Assembly: GCA_002898375.1 (NCBI GenBank)
Contig: BEIN01000002.1
Coordinates: forward strand, 1-64,000
Origin: a bacterium HR37
GTDB lineage: Bacteria > Desulfobacterota_D > UBA1144 > Nemesobacterales > CSP1-2
Length of the DNA stretch: 64,000 nucleotides
Direction: 5' to 3'
Shown here in pieces: positions 27,200 through 36,547 of this stretch. The notes below the pieces were generated by a model that was not told where the DNA came from, searched no databases, and saw only the letters and a program-made list of their open reading frames with translations. Within the stretch, counting starts at the first letter, position 1. Every line of letters begins with the position of its first letter. Both the position numbers and the translations under genes were made by a program.

Positions 27200-28503
27200 G
27201 AGAATCTCCTATGGTATTTAAAGCATTTGACGACTTGGATAAACCTGACATGGAAATAATAAGGGATTGTGTCCACTGCGGTTTTTGCCTTACATCTTGT
27301 CCAACATACCTCCAAACGGGTAATGAGCTTGACTCTCCCAGGGGAAGGATATACCTTATGAGGTCTGCTATCGAGGGTAAGATCCCAATGGGAGAAGCCT
27401 TTGTAAAACATATGGATCTCTGCCTTGGTTGCCTTGGGTGTGAGACCGCTTGTCCATCTGGTGTTCTCTATGGAAGATTGATAGAGTCTGTAAGAGCTCA
27501 GATTGAGCGCAGATACAGGAGGCCATTTCTGGAAAGGCTTTACCGCTCTGTTTTATTTAAGGTTTTCCCCTATCCTAGAAGACTAGGGTTTTTACTTCCT
27601 CTACTGTATCTCTATCAGGCTACCGGGATTAGGAAACTCGTTCAGTCATCTGGGATTCTTGGGTTCTCTAAAAGGCTTTTACACATGGAGGGTATGTTAC
27701 CCAGTGTTGAGTCTCCTTTCCTTTCTTCTAACCTACCGGAGAGGATAGAGCCCCGGGGGAGAAGGCAGTTTAAGGTTGCACTGCTTACGGGGTGTATTCA
27801 AAGCGTTTTTTTTCATAAAACGAATTTGGCAACTGTTAGGGTTTTAGTCCAGAATGGGTGCGAGGTTTTTATTCCTAGGGATCAGGTATGTTGTGGTGCT
27901 CTCTCTCTTCATTCAGGTCGGCTTAGTGAAGCAAGAGAGTTTGCTCGTCTAAATATCAGGGTTTTTGAAAGGGAAGAGGTCGATGCGATAGTGGTTAACT
28001 CAGCCGGATGTGGTTCGGCCATGAAGGAATATGGTGAGATACTAAGAGGGGATAGAGGTTATTATGAACGTGGAGTTAGATTCAGCAAAAAGGTAAAGGA
28101 TATTTCTGAGTTCCTTGCTGAGGTGGGTCTTCAGGGCAATCTGGGGGAACTTAGATTAAGGGTTACGTATCAGGATGCGTGTCATATAGCACATGCTCAG
28201 CGGATAAAAGAGCAACCAAGAAAACTCATAAGACAGATTCCTGGAATTGAGTTTGTTGAGCTTGGTGAATCCGATATCTGCTGTGGAAGTGCAGGAATAT
28301 ACAATCTAGTGGAGCCTGATATGTCTGAGAAGTTACTTGAGCGCAAGATCTTTAATCTAAGGAGAATAAAACCCCAAGTGCTTGTCTCAGGGAATCCTGG
28401 ATGCCTTCTCCAGATAGGTATGGGAATTAGAAAAAACGGGCTTGGTATTAAAACACTCCATCTGGTTGAATTGCTTGATTTAGCCTATAGAAACCGTAGT
28501 TGA
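27196..28503 (+). CDS. glcF: Glycolate oxidase iron-sulfur subunit GlcF
   Basis: Electron-transfer subunit of the complex. Two 4Fe-4S motifs near the N-terminus (C25, C28, C31, C35 and C76, C79, C82, C86) and two CCG domains (DQVCCGALSLHSG; ESDICCGSAGIYN), as in heterodisulfide-reductase-like subunits. 435 residues. GTG 27196 overlaps the DUF3891 stop, but its GGAGGAG is only two bases away; ATG 27211 is the alternative, removing five residues. Electrons probably go to a membrane quinone or a soluble carrier. Confidence 0.92.
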   Translation: MRESPMVFKAFDDLDKPDMEIIRDCVHCGFCLTSCPTYLQTGNELDSPRGRIYLMRSAIEGKIPMGEAFVKHMDLCLGCLGCETACPSGVLYGRLIESVRAQIERRYRRPFLERLYRSVLFKVFPYPRRLGFLLPLLYLYQATGIRKLVQSSGILGFSKRLLHMEGMLPSVESPFLSSNLPERIEPRGRRQFKVALLTGCIQSVFFHKTNLATVRVLVQNGCEVFIPRDQVCCGALSLHSGRLSEAREFARLNIRVFEREEVDAIVVNSAGCGSAMKEYGEILRGDRGYYERGVRFSKKVKDISEFLAEVGLQGNLGELRLRVTYQDACHIAHAQRIKEQPRKLIRQIPGIEFVELGESDICCGSAGIYNLVEPDMSEKLLERKIFNLRRIKPQVLVSGNPGCLLQIGMGIRKNGLGIKTLHLVELLDLAYRNRS

Positions 28504-28548
28504 GTGAATCCAGTAGCAGTTTTTCTCATCAAAATCGAAAAGCGTTTA

Positions 28549-28575
28549 TTGACTCTTAATCGTTTTTGTTATAAT
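28549..28575 (+). promoter_or_regulatory. Candidate promoter for the OB-fold gene
   Basis: TTGACT 28549-28554 and TATAAT 28570-28575, both near consensus but with a short 15-base spacer. The predicted leader to ATG 28617 contains AGGAGA at 28604-28609. No intrinsic terminator is evident between glcF and this point. Confidence 0.5.
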
Positions 28576-28616
28576 TATAAAACCGCTTAATAATTATAAG
28601 ACCAGGAGAGTTGGAA

Positions 28617-28991
28617 ATGAGCAAACGGTTTTTTCTTTCGTTGGTGGGGGTTTTTTTTATGCAGTTTCTGGTTTTTGCCTATGCTGGAGATTTGAGTGAA
28701 TCAATAAGGGAAATTATTGAGAATCCAATTTACTATGACGGTAAGGATGTTGTAGTTGAGGGTGAGGTTGAAAAGATAAAGTTTACAGAATCCTATGATG
28801 GAGACCCCTATACCCTTTTTAAACTCTATGATGATGAGAACAACTCTGTGGGTGTTTACTTTAAAGGTCGTCTCTCCATAACGGAGGGGGATAAAGTAAA
28901 GGTCTTTGGAGAATTCAAAAAAGAGAAAAGATATGCAATCTTTAAATTTAGAAACGTAATAAAGGCAAAACGTGTTGAGGATATAGGTTAG
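28617..28991 (+). CDS. Secreted OB-fold protein, unknown function
   Basis: 124 residues from ATG 28617 (AGGAGA seven bases before it; the TTG at 28611 is less likely). Signal peptide with a hydrophobic core (FFLSLVGVFFMQFLVFAYA) ending near residue 23. The mature ~100 residues, with GKDVVVEGEVEKIKF and GDKVKVFGEFKKEKRY, look like a single OB-fold beta barrel of the kind seen in periplasmic CcmE-like or nucleic-acid-binding-like families; it lacks a CcmE heme His motif. Located before the AsmA-like gene, but that gene has its own -10 box, so a shared operon is uncertain. Confidence 0.65.
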   Translation: MSKRFFLSLVGVFFMQFLVFAYAGDLSESIREIIENPIYYDGKDVVVEGEVEKIKFTESYDGDPYTLFKLYDDENNSVGVYFKGRLSITEGDKVKVFGEFKKEKRYAIFKFRNVIKAKRVEDIG

Positions 28992-29028
28992 GGTTTGCCT
29001 TAATGTTTTAAACAACCCCGCTTCCTGT

Positions 29029-29055
29029 TTGGCATTTCTATATTCTGCATATAAT
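29029..29055 (+). promoter_or_regulatory. Promoter immediately before the AsmA-like gene
   Basis: TTGGCA 29029-29034 and a perfect TATAAT 29050-29055, spacer 15. The ATG at 29064 lies nine bases past the -10 box, so the transcript would start within two or three bases of the ATG. No Shine-Dalgarno lies in between. Confidence 0.5.
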
Positions 29056-29063
29056 ATTCCTTT

Positions 29064-32000
29064 ATGCCTTTTCCAAAATTAAAGTTTAAGCCCGTATTTT
29101 ATATACTGCTGGGTTTTGTCTTTATACTTTTACTGTCCCTATTTTTTTTGTTAGTAGAGGTTCTAGTTCCCAAACAAATATCCAGATACATACAGCAGAT
29201 CTCAAAGGATAGGGGATATGGTATTCGAATTAAGGATATAGAATTCGATTTGCTCTCCGGGATTAAGGGAAGTGGTTTAGAGGTTTCCGAAACGGTGGAT
29301 CTTCTCAACCCGGTACTAACCGTTAGGAAACTGGTTCTTGAGCCTGAGATCTTTTCTTCCCTAGTTAACTGGAAGATAAGTGTGCGGGAAATAGTAATTG
29401 ATGAGCCGACTTTTACACTAAGCAGAGATACACTGAGGATCTTAACAAGGCTTATGGGAAGAGAAGGGGGTAAACGGAAAGGGAAGGAAGCGTTTAACCT
29501 CCCAGTTGTTGTTAAGTATGTAGAGGTAAACAATGCCCGGGTTGAATTTATTCCTGGAGTTTTTCTTGTCTTTAGAAAGATAAGGTTTGAGTTTGTAGAC
29601 GCGGAGAAAGAAGAGGAAAGAGAGCTAAGGGTTTTGGGTTCTGTCAGTTTGAAGAATGCAGAGTTTAAGTTTAAAGGGGTGGTTAAACCTTTTTTAGATA
29701 GTCCGGTTGGTAGTTTTCAGGTTAGCTCAACTGGGTTAGAGCTAAAAGGTTTTAATTCCATATTCGGAAACCATCTGGGATTGGTTCTTTCATCGGAGCT
29801 TGATTTTGAGGTATTAGATGGAATTAAGCTAAGCGGGAAGCTCTTTTTCTCACCTTTAGGTGTAGCCGGTAATATGGAGCGGTTACCAGAGGGATATCTA
29901 AACTATAGCGTTAAGTATACTGGATTGGATGATAGCATCTATTTAGACCGTATCTATGTTGATATTGGAAAATCTTTTGCCCTTGAGCTTACCGGACGTG
30001 TGGAAAACGTTACAACAGATCGCAGTTTTGATATAACGGGAAGGATAAATAGTATAGATATGGGGAGCCTTTCAAGCTTTGTTTTTGGTTCCACCTCTTC
30101 TATAAAGCTCTATGGCGGTATTAAGGATGGTGACATTGAGATTAAAGGCTCTCTTTCTCAGAGGGATTTAAACGCAAGTGGAAATATTGCCTTTGGAGAC
30201 ATAGGTGTTAGAGAAGGTGTTTACAGTCTAGAAGTGGAGGAACCAAGAGCCAGTATCTATTTAAAAAGTGATTTTAAAGGACTTTCAGCTTACACAGAGC
30301 TTCGTTCACAGGGTGTATTGGTAAACTCAGGTGAGCTTAGGCTTAAGGATGCTGAGATTGTTTCAGAGGTTAGAACAGATTTTGGTTCTGATACCAGAGT
30401 GGATGTATTATCACTGAAAGGATACCTTGGTGGGGGGACTGTTTCGGGAAAAGCACAGTTTAGGGCTTTAAACGGCAGGAGATTTTTAAAAGTGCTTCTT
30501 ACCGGGAAGGGTATGGGTATTGGTGAACTCTTTAGGGGTTTTTATCCGGTGCCCATCATATATGGGAGTGTAGAGAGTGTAAATCTCATGGTTATAAGTG
30601 AGGAGATGAAGAGGTTTAGAGCTGAGGTTTCTTTTGATATAAGAGAAGCTGGTTTGGAATCTAATGATAGCAAAAAGAGAATTAAAATAGGCCGATTAAG
30701 GTCTCAAAAGCCAGTAGAGGTTGTTTTGATACCCCATCCAAATTCTACCGGCTCTGATGGGAATGGAAGCAAAAAGGATACTCTTAGGGTTAATCTTACC
30801 GGAAAGGATGTGTACTATGAGTCTATTTCCTTTGGTGAACTGCTTTCTATAAAGAAGGGAAGTATTGCAGACGCATTGTTTAAAAAGGAAGAGGATAGTT
30901 GGAGGCTTAGCCTTTACTTGGGTGGTTCTAGGTTGCTTTTTGCAAATGGAATGGTAAGTGTAGAGGAATTTAAATCAAGGTTAGCAGGTAAGCATGGAGA
31001 CTATGGAGTTGAGATCACAGGTAACTGGAACAGTAAAGGTGGAGTCCTAGGGGGTCTTTTGCTCTCCTATTCCTCTGGAACTTTTTATATAGACAGTAAC
31101 CTTATAAGGCTCGGGAATGTTAAAGCGCGTTTGGAAGAACTTGGGGAGGTACGGGTAGGCAATATAGAAGTTGCTTTTAAAGACAACGGTAAAGGAATTT
31201 ACGCCTTGGAGTTTGCAAATGGTAACTTCTATGGATTTAAAAGGGTAGGATTTTTTGATGTAAGGGGAAGGGGGGATGTCTTTTTTATTGATGGGGAAGT
31301 CTCTTTAGGTAGCAGGCTTTTTGTTGGCAGGTTAGAAGTTGGCAATCAAACCCTAAGAAGTGTGGATCTTGGTGTTGCTCTATCCAGGGGAAAGGAATTA
31401 AAGATTAAATTGATTTCGGCGGGGTTTCTCGATGGAAACGTAAGCGGTGAGGTAACTATAGATGGTTTTTCAAGTGTTTTTTTAAGTATTGGCTTTGAGA
31501 AGATTTTTATCCCCATAGGTTTAGGCGGAAAACAAGTGTATTTAAAAAGGCTTGGTTTTGAGTTTACAGGGAATCTAAAGGATGGCTCTTTTATGCCACA
31601 GGGTAGGGGAAGTGTTTTTGTAAGTGGGATGGGTATTTTGGGGATAGATGGTTTCTCTGTAGACGGTTATGCGGATTTGAAAACTTCAGGTGAAACCGTT
31701 TTTATAAGAAACGGGTTTGTAGAAGATGGAGTGGGTAACAGAGTTAATCTGTCTGTTTTATTTAGAAGAGAAGATGAAAAAAAGGGAGGAGGTGTACTAA
31801 AAATAGATATATTCAGGACTCCTCTAGCAGGGCTAAAGGATATGTTTTACCCTCTCTTACCTATATTTCTTAGAGAAGCTAGCTTAACAGGGAAGATGGA
31901 GGCGAATCTGGAACTCTCTGGATTCTTGGGGCCTAGAAGTTCAATAAGTGGCAGGGTTCTAGTGGATAACGCCTCTTTTCGGGTTCCTTTTCATGGGGCC

Positions 32001-32786
32001 TTTCTATCACTTGAAGGTATAGATGGGATCTTGCATGTAGAAGACAAAGTAACCCAGATAACTGCTATACCCAATCTGGTAAGTGGAAATGGAGTTGATA
32101 AAAAGGCATTTAATGTTATTACTGAGAACCGCAAGCAGAACAGGATGGGAAAAGATACTATAAGAGTAAAGGAACTTAAGTACGGATTTCTAAGTGTTGA
32201 GGATATATGTGGTGAGATTGGGCTCAGTCAAGGTGGGCTTAGCATAAGAAACCTAAAGGCCAAACTTTACAAAGGGTATATGTTTGGTAACAGTTCAATA
32301 CATTTTGAAGACGGCAGATACAGTATCATGGCTCTCTTTAAAGAGGTCAGCCTTAAAAACATAACGGATAGCATTCCTTCTCTAAAGGACTATATAACTG
32401 GAAGGGTAAACGGCTTTTTGTGGTTAAACGGTAGGGGGAGGGAACTTGGAGCTATAAATAGCCTTTTTTATTTTTGGTCTGTAAAATCTAAGGATGAGGA
32501 GAGAAAAATAGGAAAAGCACTGCTAAAACAGCTTGGTGTCAGGGAAAAGATTTTCCTTAGGTCTTTTCGTAAATACGACAGAGGTGAGCTTTACGGTTAC
32601 GTAAGGGAAGGGAAAATAACGTTTAAGAAGCTAGATATATCACATAGTATATTGGGTATAAGGGATCTATCTATCAAGGTGGATGAGAAAAAGAACTCTA
32701 TATCCGTTCCACATTTCCTTTCAGTAATAAGGGAAACTGCAAGAAGAGCTGTTAAGGGGGAGCTTAGATTTGAGTTTAAAAAATGA
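29064..32786 (+). CDS. AsmA/YdbH-like large intermembrane protein
   Basis: A 1240-residue protein with one N-terminal membrane helix (~10-33) and a very long beta-rich periplasmic region with the repeating amphipathic strands typical of AsmA/TamB/YhdP/YdbH proteins, which bridge inner and outer membranes and are thought to move phospholipids along a hydrophobic groove. The start (ISRYIQQISKDRGYGIRIKD then KDIEFDLLSGIKGSGLEV) fits the AsmA N-domain. A C-terminal AsmA-like block is near residues 960-1110 (ISGRVLVDNASFRVPFHGAF). The gene before a DUF1318 protein matches the ydbH-ynbE-ydbL order of E. coli. No Shine-Dalgarno; see the preceding -10 box. Confidence 0.75.
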   Translation: MPFPKLKFKPVFYILLGFVFILLLSLFFLLVEVLVPKQISRYIQQISKDRGYGIRIKDIEFDLLSGIKGSGLEVSETVDLLNPVLTVRKLVLEPEIFSSLVNWKISVREIVIDEPTFTLSRDTLRILTRLMGREGGKRKGKEAFNLPVVVKYVEVNNARVEFIPGVFLVFRKIRFEFVDAEKEEERELRVLGSVSLKNAEFKFKGVVKPFLDSPVGSFQVSSTGLELKGFNSIFGNHLGLVLSSELDFEVLDGIKLSGKLFFSPLGVAGNMERLPEGYLNYSVKYTGLDDSIYLDRIYVDIGKSFALELTGRVENVTTDRSFDITGRINSIDMGSLSSFVFGSTSSIKLYGGIKDGDIEIKGSLSQRDLNASGNIAFGDIGVREGVYSLEVEEPRASIYLKSDFKGLSAYTELRSQGVLVNSGELRLKDAEIVSEVRTDFGSDTRVDVLSLKGYLGGGTVSGKAQFRALNGRRFLKVLLTGKGMGIGELFRGFYPVPIIYGSVESVNLMVISEEMKRFRAEVSFDIREAGLESNDSKKRIKIGRLRSQKPVEVVLIPHPNSTGSDGNGSKKDTLRVNLTGKDVYYESISFGELLSIKKGSIADALFKKEEDSWRLSLYLGGSRLLFANGMVSVEEFKSRLAGKHGDYGVEITGNWNSKGGVLGGLLLSYSSGTFYIDSNLIRLGNVKARLEELGEVRVGNIEVAFKDNGKGIYALEFANGNFYGFKRVGFFDVRGRGDVFFIDGEVSLGSRLFVGRLEVGNQTLRSVDLGVALSRGKELKIKLISAGFLDGNVSGEVTIDGFSSVFLSIGFEKIFIPIGLGGKQVYLKRLGFEFTGNLKDGSFMPQGRGSVFVSGMGILGIDGFSVDGYADLKTSGETVFIRNGFVEDGVGNRVNLSVLFRREDEKKGGGVLKIDIFRTPLAGLKDMFYPLLPIFLREASLTGKMEANLELSGFLGPRSSISGRVLVDNASFRVPFHGAFLSLEGIDGILHVEDKVTQITAIPNLVSGNGVDKKAFNVITENRKQNRMGKDTIRVKELKYGFLSVEDICGEIGLSQGGLSIRNLKAKLYKGYMFGNSSIHFEDGRYSIMALFKEVSLKNITDSIPSLKDYITGRVNGFLWLNGRGRELGAINSLFYFWSVKSKDEERKIGKALLKQLGVREKIFLRSFRKYDRGELYGYVREGKITFKKLDISHSILGIRDLSIKVDEKKNSISVPHFLSVIRETARRAVKGELRFEFKK

Positions 32787-32817
32787 GGAGAAAGAACAGA
32801 GTTTAAGGAGAAATAAT

Positions 32818-33510
32818 ATGAGAAGAGTAGATACGTTTTTGTTTTTTTTACTATCTGGTTTGCTTATGTCCTGTGCTATTGTAACGGTTAATGTTTACTT
32901 TCCTGCAGAAGAGGTAAAGGAAGCCTATAAGAGTCTGGAAGAGGAGTTTGTAAAACCCCCAGAGGTCAAGGAATCCCCTTCATCTAGGAAGAGCTCTAAG
33001 GAAGTTGATAAGAGGATAGGGAAGCACAGGAAGTATCCCCAAGAGCCACAACTTGGTTCAAAAAGGATTATAACCCTAAAGAGGCATCTGGTTGTTGATA
33101 TTTATACCGTTTCTTGGGCTCAGGATAACATTGCAAGAAGGATAACAGATGAGATAAGGAGTATGCCTGAGGTGGTTGAGGCATTTCGCCGTAGGGGGCA
33201 GAGAGTGGGTATTATAAACAAAATGGCTTCTCAGGGTAAGGTTGGAGAGGGGAATAATGGGCTTTTGGTTGTAAGAGGGAACCTTACAAGGGAAGAGCTT
33301 GAGGCTTTCAGTGCCGAGAACTCTGATCGACAGATCATAGTAAGGGGTATGGCAAAGGCAATTTTAAAGATTAACAACCTTGATATAACCCAGGAGAATA
33401 TAAGCAGGGTTCTTCCACAGGCCGCAGAGCAGTTTGCTGCTGTTAGAAGGGAAGAGGCAAAACCTGGTTGGTGGGTTCAGCTTCCCGATGGTAGATGGGT
33501 ACGTAAGTGA
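32818..33510 (+). CDS. YdbL-like (DUF1318) lipoprotein
   Basis: 230 residues from ATG 32818, seven bases after AAGGAG (32805-32810). The N-terminus has a lipobox: a hydrophobic run ending LLSGLLMSC with the lipidated Cys near residue 19, then AIVTVNVYFPAEE. The C-terminal ~100 residues (INKMASQGKVGEGNNGLLVV, then a beta pair, and PGWWVQLPDGRWVRK) are DUF1318. E. coli uses separate YnbE (lipoprotein) and YdbL (DUF1318); here one chain has both a lipid anchor with a beta strand and the YdbL domain. Its gene overlaps nothing but follows the YdbH-like gene by 31 bases. Mature protein likely sits at the outer membrane. Confidence 0.8.
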   Translation: MRRVDTFLFFLLSGLLMSCAIVTVNVYFPAEEVKEAYKSLEEEFVKPPEVKESPSSRKSSKEVDKRIGKHRKYPQEPQLGSKRIITLKRHLVVDIYTVSWAQDNIARRITDEIRSMPEVVEAFRRRGQRVGIINKMASQGKVGEGNNGLLVVRGNLTREELEAFSAENSDRQIIVRGMAKAILKINNLDITQENISRVLPQAAEQFAAVRREEAKPGWWVQLPDGRWVRK

Positions 33511-33519
33511 GTCTAAACT

Positions 33520-34953
33520 CTAGTTAAGAAGCTTAACGATGAACTTTAGAACACGGTTAATCACCCATGAAGACTCAAACTTTCTTTGAAAGAATAGATT
33601 GGTTGTTTGTCTTATACCCAGTGAAAGGGTTGGGTAAACATGTACAGTAGATGATATATCCTTTACGGTTAGACCTTTCTTTATGGCAAGAGCTAGTTCA
33701 CCTATTATCTCTCCAGCATGTGGCCCTATTATATGAGCCCCTATTATATTTCCCCTCCATCCTGTGGTTATAATCTTTATAAATCCCTTATCCTCAACTT
33801 CTGTTAGGGCTCTGTCAACTTTGTTGAAATGGTGCTTGTACACCTCGTACTTAATGCCTTTTTCCCTTGCCTCCATCTCGGTTATCCCCACATGGGCAAC
33901 CTCAGGGTCTGTAAATATTGTCCACGGAACAACTGAGTAGTCTACCTTGGTTGGAATTTTAAGTATTGCATTTCTTACAACTACACCCGCCTGATACTCT
34001 GCCATATGGGTAAAGAGAAACGGGCCCACAACATCTCCGCATGCCCATATGTTCTTTGAGGTGGTTTGAAGCCTTTCGTTTACCACTATTCCCTTCTTGT
34101 TGTACTGAACCCCAGCTGCTTCGAGGTTTAGCCCTTCAACATTGGGTGTACGTCCTGTGGCAACAAGTATCTCGTCTGTTTTTAATATAACTTCTTTTCC
34201 GTTTTTCTCAGCAACTATTACCTTTTTCCCGTTCTCACGAAAAACATGCTTTGCTTTCGTACCTGTAAGAAACTCTATTCCTTCATCTAAAAGGTGCTTT
34301 TCCAGGGTTTTTGAGATGTCTTCATCCTCAATGGGAAGAACCCGCTCCATCATCTCTACTACCGTAACCCTGGAGCCAAACCGTGAAAACACCTGGGATA
34401 ATTCCATTCCTATAGGGCCTGCACCTATTACAACAAGAGATTCAGGTAGTGTTTTAAGGTGAAATACCTCAACATGCGATAAAAAACCGGTTTCTTTAAG
34501 CCCGGGTATGGGTGGGGTAAGTGATCTTGATCCGGTAGATATAATAAATCTTTTGCTTTTTATTGTCTTTCCGTTTACCTCTAGTTCCTCCCTTGATAAG
34601 AAGGCTGGCTGCCCGAATATAACATCAACCCCCATCTCCCTGAATCTATCCGGACTGTCATGCTTTCCTACTTTACGTATAACACTCCAGACATGCTCAA
34701 TTACTTTGGAGAAGTCAAAAGAGAGTGGAATTTCGTTTAACCCAAATTCCCTTGCCCTTCGTATAAGCGAGGCTACTTTTGCAGAGTGAATAATGGTTTT
34801 GCTTGGAATACATCCATAATAAAGACAATCACCCCCTAGTTTTTCCCTCTCTATTAGCGCGGTTCTAAGACCGAGCTTGGCTGAGGCTGTGGCAACACTA
34901 AGTCCTGCCGCCCCTCCCCCTATTACGACAGTATCGTAGTTGTAATTATCCAT
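33520..34953 (-). CDS. Pyridine nucleotide-disulfide oxidoreductase (dihydrolipoamide dehydrogenase/mercuric reductase-like)
   Basis: FAD flavoprotein with a redox disulfide: GGGAAGLSVATASAKLG FAD fingerprint at 11-27, GGDCLYYGCIPSKT (Cys pair) near 40-53, NAD motif VVIGAGPIGMELSQ near 173, GDVVGPFLFTH near 310, and the C-terminal HVYPTLSLG catalytic His. 477 residues. The GGDCLYYGC form occurs in lipoamide dehydrogenase, mercuric reductase-like and cyanobacterial-type relatives; no merA metal-binding head is present. The substrate is not determined. It is convergent with the YdbL-like gene (nine bases), and has no 2-oxoacid dehydrogenase gene beside it. Confidence 0.8.
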   Translation of the reverse strand: MDNYNYDTVVIGGGAAGLSVATASAKLGLRTALIEREKLGGDCLYYGCIPSKTIIHSAKVASLIRRAREFGLNEIPLSFDFSKVIEHVWSVIRKVGKHDSPDRFREMGVDVIFGQPAFLSREELEVNGKTIKSKRFIISTGSRSLTPPIPGLKETGFLSHVEVFHLKTLPESLVVIGAGPIGMELSQVFSRFGSRVTVVEMMERVLPIEDEDISKTLEKHLLDEGIEFLTGTKAKHVFRENGKKVIVAEKNGKEVILKTDEILVATGRTPNVEGLNLEAAGVQYNKKGIVVNERLQTTSKNIWACGDVVGPFLFTHMAEYQAGVVVRNAILKIPTKVDYSVVPWTIFTDPEVAHVGITEMEAREKGIKYEVYKHHFNKVDRALTEVEDKGFIKIITTGWRGNIIGAHIIGPHAGEIIGELALAIKKGLTVKDISSTVHVYPTLSLGIRQTTNLFFQRKFESSWVINRVLKFIVKLLN

Positions 34954-35053
34954 TCCTTTCCCCCTGGCTGGCTTTTTTATAAATTGATGATTTGATTTAG
35001 AGGGAGATTCAGATATCGTTGTAAAAATTAATTTCTCTAACTTGCTTCCTTGT

Positions 35054-36427
35054 TTATAAAGATTTTGCCAAACTGGCTTTTACCTGGTTAAGGCTCTTTT
35101 CTATAAGGGAGCGTATCTCATCTAGCCTTTCTTTACTTTCTGCCTCAAACCTTAGGACTAGGGCAGGTTGGGTGTTAGATGCCCTTATTAAACCCCATCC
35201 ATCTGGAAACTCAATCCTTACACCGTCTATGTCAATAACCTCATACTCTTTCTTAAGCATTTCCCTGACTCCTTCAACGACCTTAAACTTTATATCGTCT
35301 GGACACTCCACTCTTATTTCAGGTGTTGCAAATGCAGGTGGAACTCCCTCCAGTAGTTCTGAAACCTTCTTGCCTGTTTTAGAGATAATCTCTAGCAACC
35401 TAAGTCCCGCATAGAGTGCGTCGTCATATCCAAAGTACCTGTCAGCAAAGAAGATGTGTCCGCTCATCTCACCTGCAAGAACCGCTTTTTCCTTTTTCAT
35501 CTTGTCCTTTATAAGGGAGTGGCCGGTTTTCCACATGATAGGTACCCCACCGTGCTTCTCTATATCCTTAAACAGCCTGCCTGAGCATTTTACATCCCCT
35601 ATTATCTTTGCTCCGGGGATCTGACTGAGTATATGCCTTGCAAATATAAGAACAAGCATATCTCCCCATATTATGTTGCCGTTTTCATCAACCACACCTA
35701 TTCTGTCTCCATCTCCATCAAAACCTATTCCCACCTGTAACTCTCTTTTCCTGACAACTTCTATAAGGTCTTTTAGGTTTTCCTCTACAGTTGGGTCTGG
35801 ATGATGGTTTGGGAATGTCCCATCAGGGGTAACATAGAGCTCAACCACCTCACATTCAAACTCCTTAAGTATCCTGGGAGCTACTATGCCAACCATACCG
35901 TTTCCACAGTCTATACCTACTTTGACGCCTGGTTTTATATCTAGGTTATTTCGCAGAAACTGTAGGTAATCTTCTGTTACGGAGCGAACCTCATATGAGC
36001 CTTCTCCAATGGCAAAATCCCCGAGTTCTGCGATTTTCCTTATATTCTGGATCTCTTCACCAAAAAGGGTTTCTTTCCCCACACATAGCTTTAGACCGTT
36101 GTACTCAGCAGGGTTGTGGCTTGCTGTAACCATAACCCCTCCGTCTACATCCAGATTAAAGAGTGAGAAGTAAAGTATGGGTGTTGAAACCATACCTATA
36201 TCAACAACATCCACTCCGGTAGAGTTAATCCCGCGCGTTATGGCTTTGGCAAAAGCAGGTGAACTTGGTCTGCAGTCTCTTCCAAGAGTTACCCTCTTTT
36301 TCCCCTGCTTTCTTATGTATGTGCCATACGCCTTTCCTATAGTCTCTACAACTTCTTCTGTCAGGTCTTTCTCCACTATCCCTCTTATGTCGTACTCTCT
36401 GAAGATCTGTGGATTAATATGTGGCAT
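35054..36427 (-). CDS. Phosphomannomutase/phosphoglucomutase
   Basis: Interconverts hexose 1- and 6-phosphates for nucleotide-sugar and surface-polysaccharide supply. FREYDIRG at 9-16, active serine loop VTASHNPAEYNG with Ser 103, metal loop GFDGDGDRIG near 240, sugar loop GEMSGHIFF near 320 and the phosphate-binding RASNTQPALVLRFEA near 424. 457 residues is standard for the AlgC/ManB type. GGAGAGAGGAT precedes the ATG. Divergent from trpE over 120 bases. Confidence 0.92.
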   Translation of the reverse strand: MPHINPQIFREYDIRGIVEKDLTEEVVETIGKAYGTYIRKQGKKRVTLGRDCRPSSPAFAKAITRGINSTGVDVVDIGMVSTPILYFSLFNLDVDGGVMVTASHNPAEYNGLKLCVGKETLFGEEIQNIRKIAELGDFAIGEGSYEVRSVTEDYLQFLRNNLDIKPGVKVGIDCGNGMVGIVAPRILKEFECEVVELYVTPDGTFPNHHPDPTVEENLKDLIEVVRKRELQVGIGFDGDGDRIGVVDENGNIIWGDMLVLIFARHILSQIPGAKIIGDVKCSGRLFKDIEKHGGVPIMWKTGHSLIKDKMKKEKAVLAGEMSGHIFFADRYFGYDDALYAGLRLLEIISKTGKKVSELLEGVPPAFATPEIRVECPDDIKFKVVEGVREMLKKEYEVIDIDGVRIEFPDGWGLIRASNTQPALVLRFEAESKERLDEIRSLIEKSLNQVKASLAKSL

Positions 36428-36510
36428 CTTTATCCTCTCTCCTCTTCTTTGTCTTTAAGTTTGTGTTCCTATTAATAATACCTTTCTAGGATGTTTAAAA
36501 AAAGTCTTTC

Positions 36511-36538
36511 TTGACTTTATTATGTGGGCTTTTATCAT
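36511..36538 (+). promoter_or_regulatory. Sigma70-type promoter for trpEG
   Basis: TTGACT 36511-36516, 16-base spacer, TATCAT 36533-36538. The trpE ATG at 36548 is nine bases past the -10 box, so the leader would be only a few bases. There is no room for a trp leader peptide or attenuator. Confidence 0.6.
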
Positions 36539-36547
36539 TTCTCTTAG

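Noticed and set aside
33522-33540. GTTAAG-AAG-CTTAAC hairpin as a shared terminator between the YdbL-like gene and the flavoprotein gene
   Set aside because: Six-base AT-rich stem inside the flavoprotein coding end with no U-run on either strand.
36481-36547. Possible trp attenuator or T-box before trpE
   Set aside because: The distance from -10 box to ATG is nine bases, so there is no leader to hold a peptide or structure.
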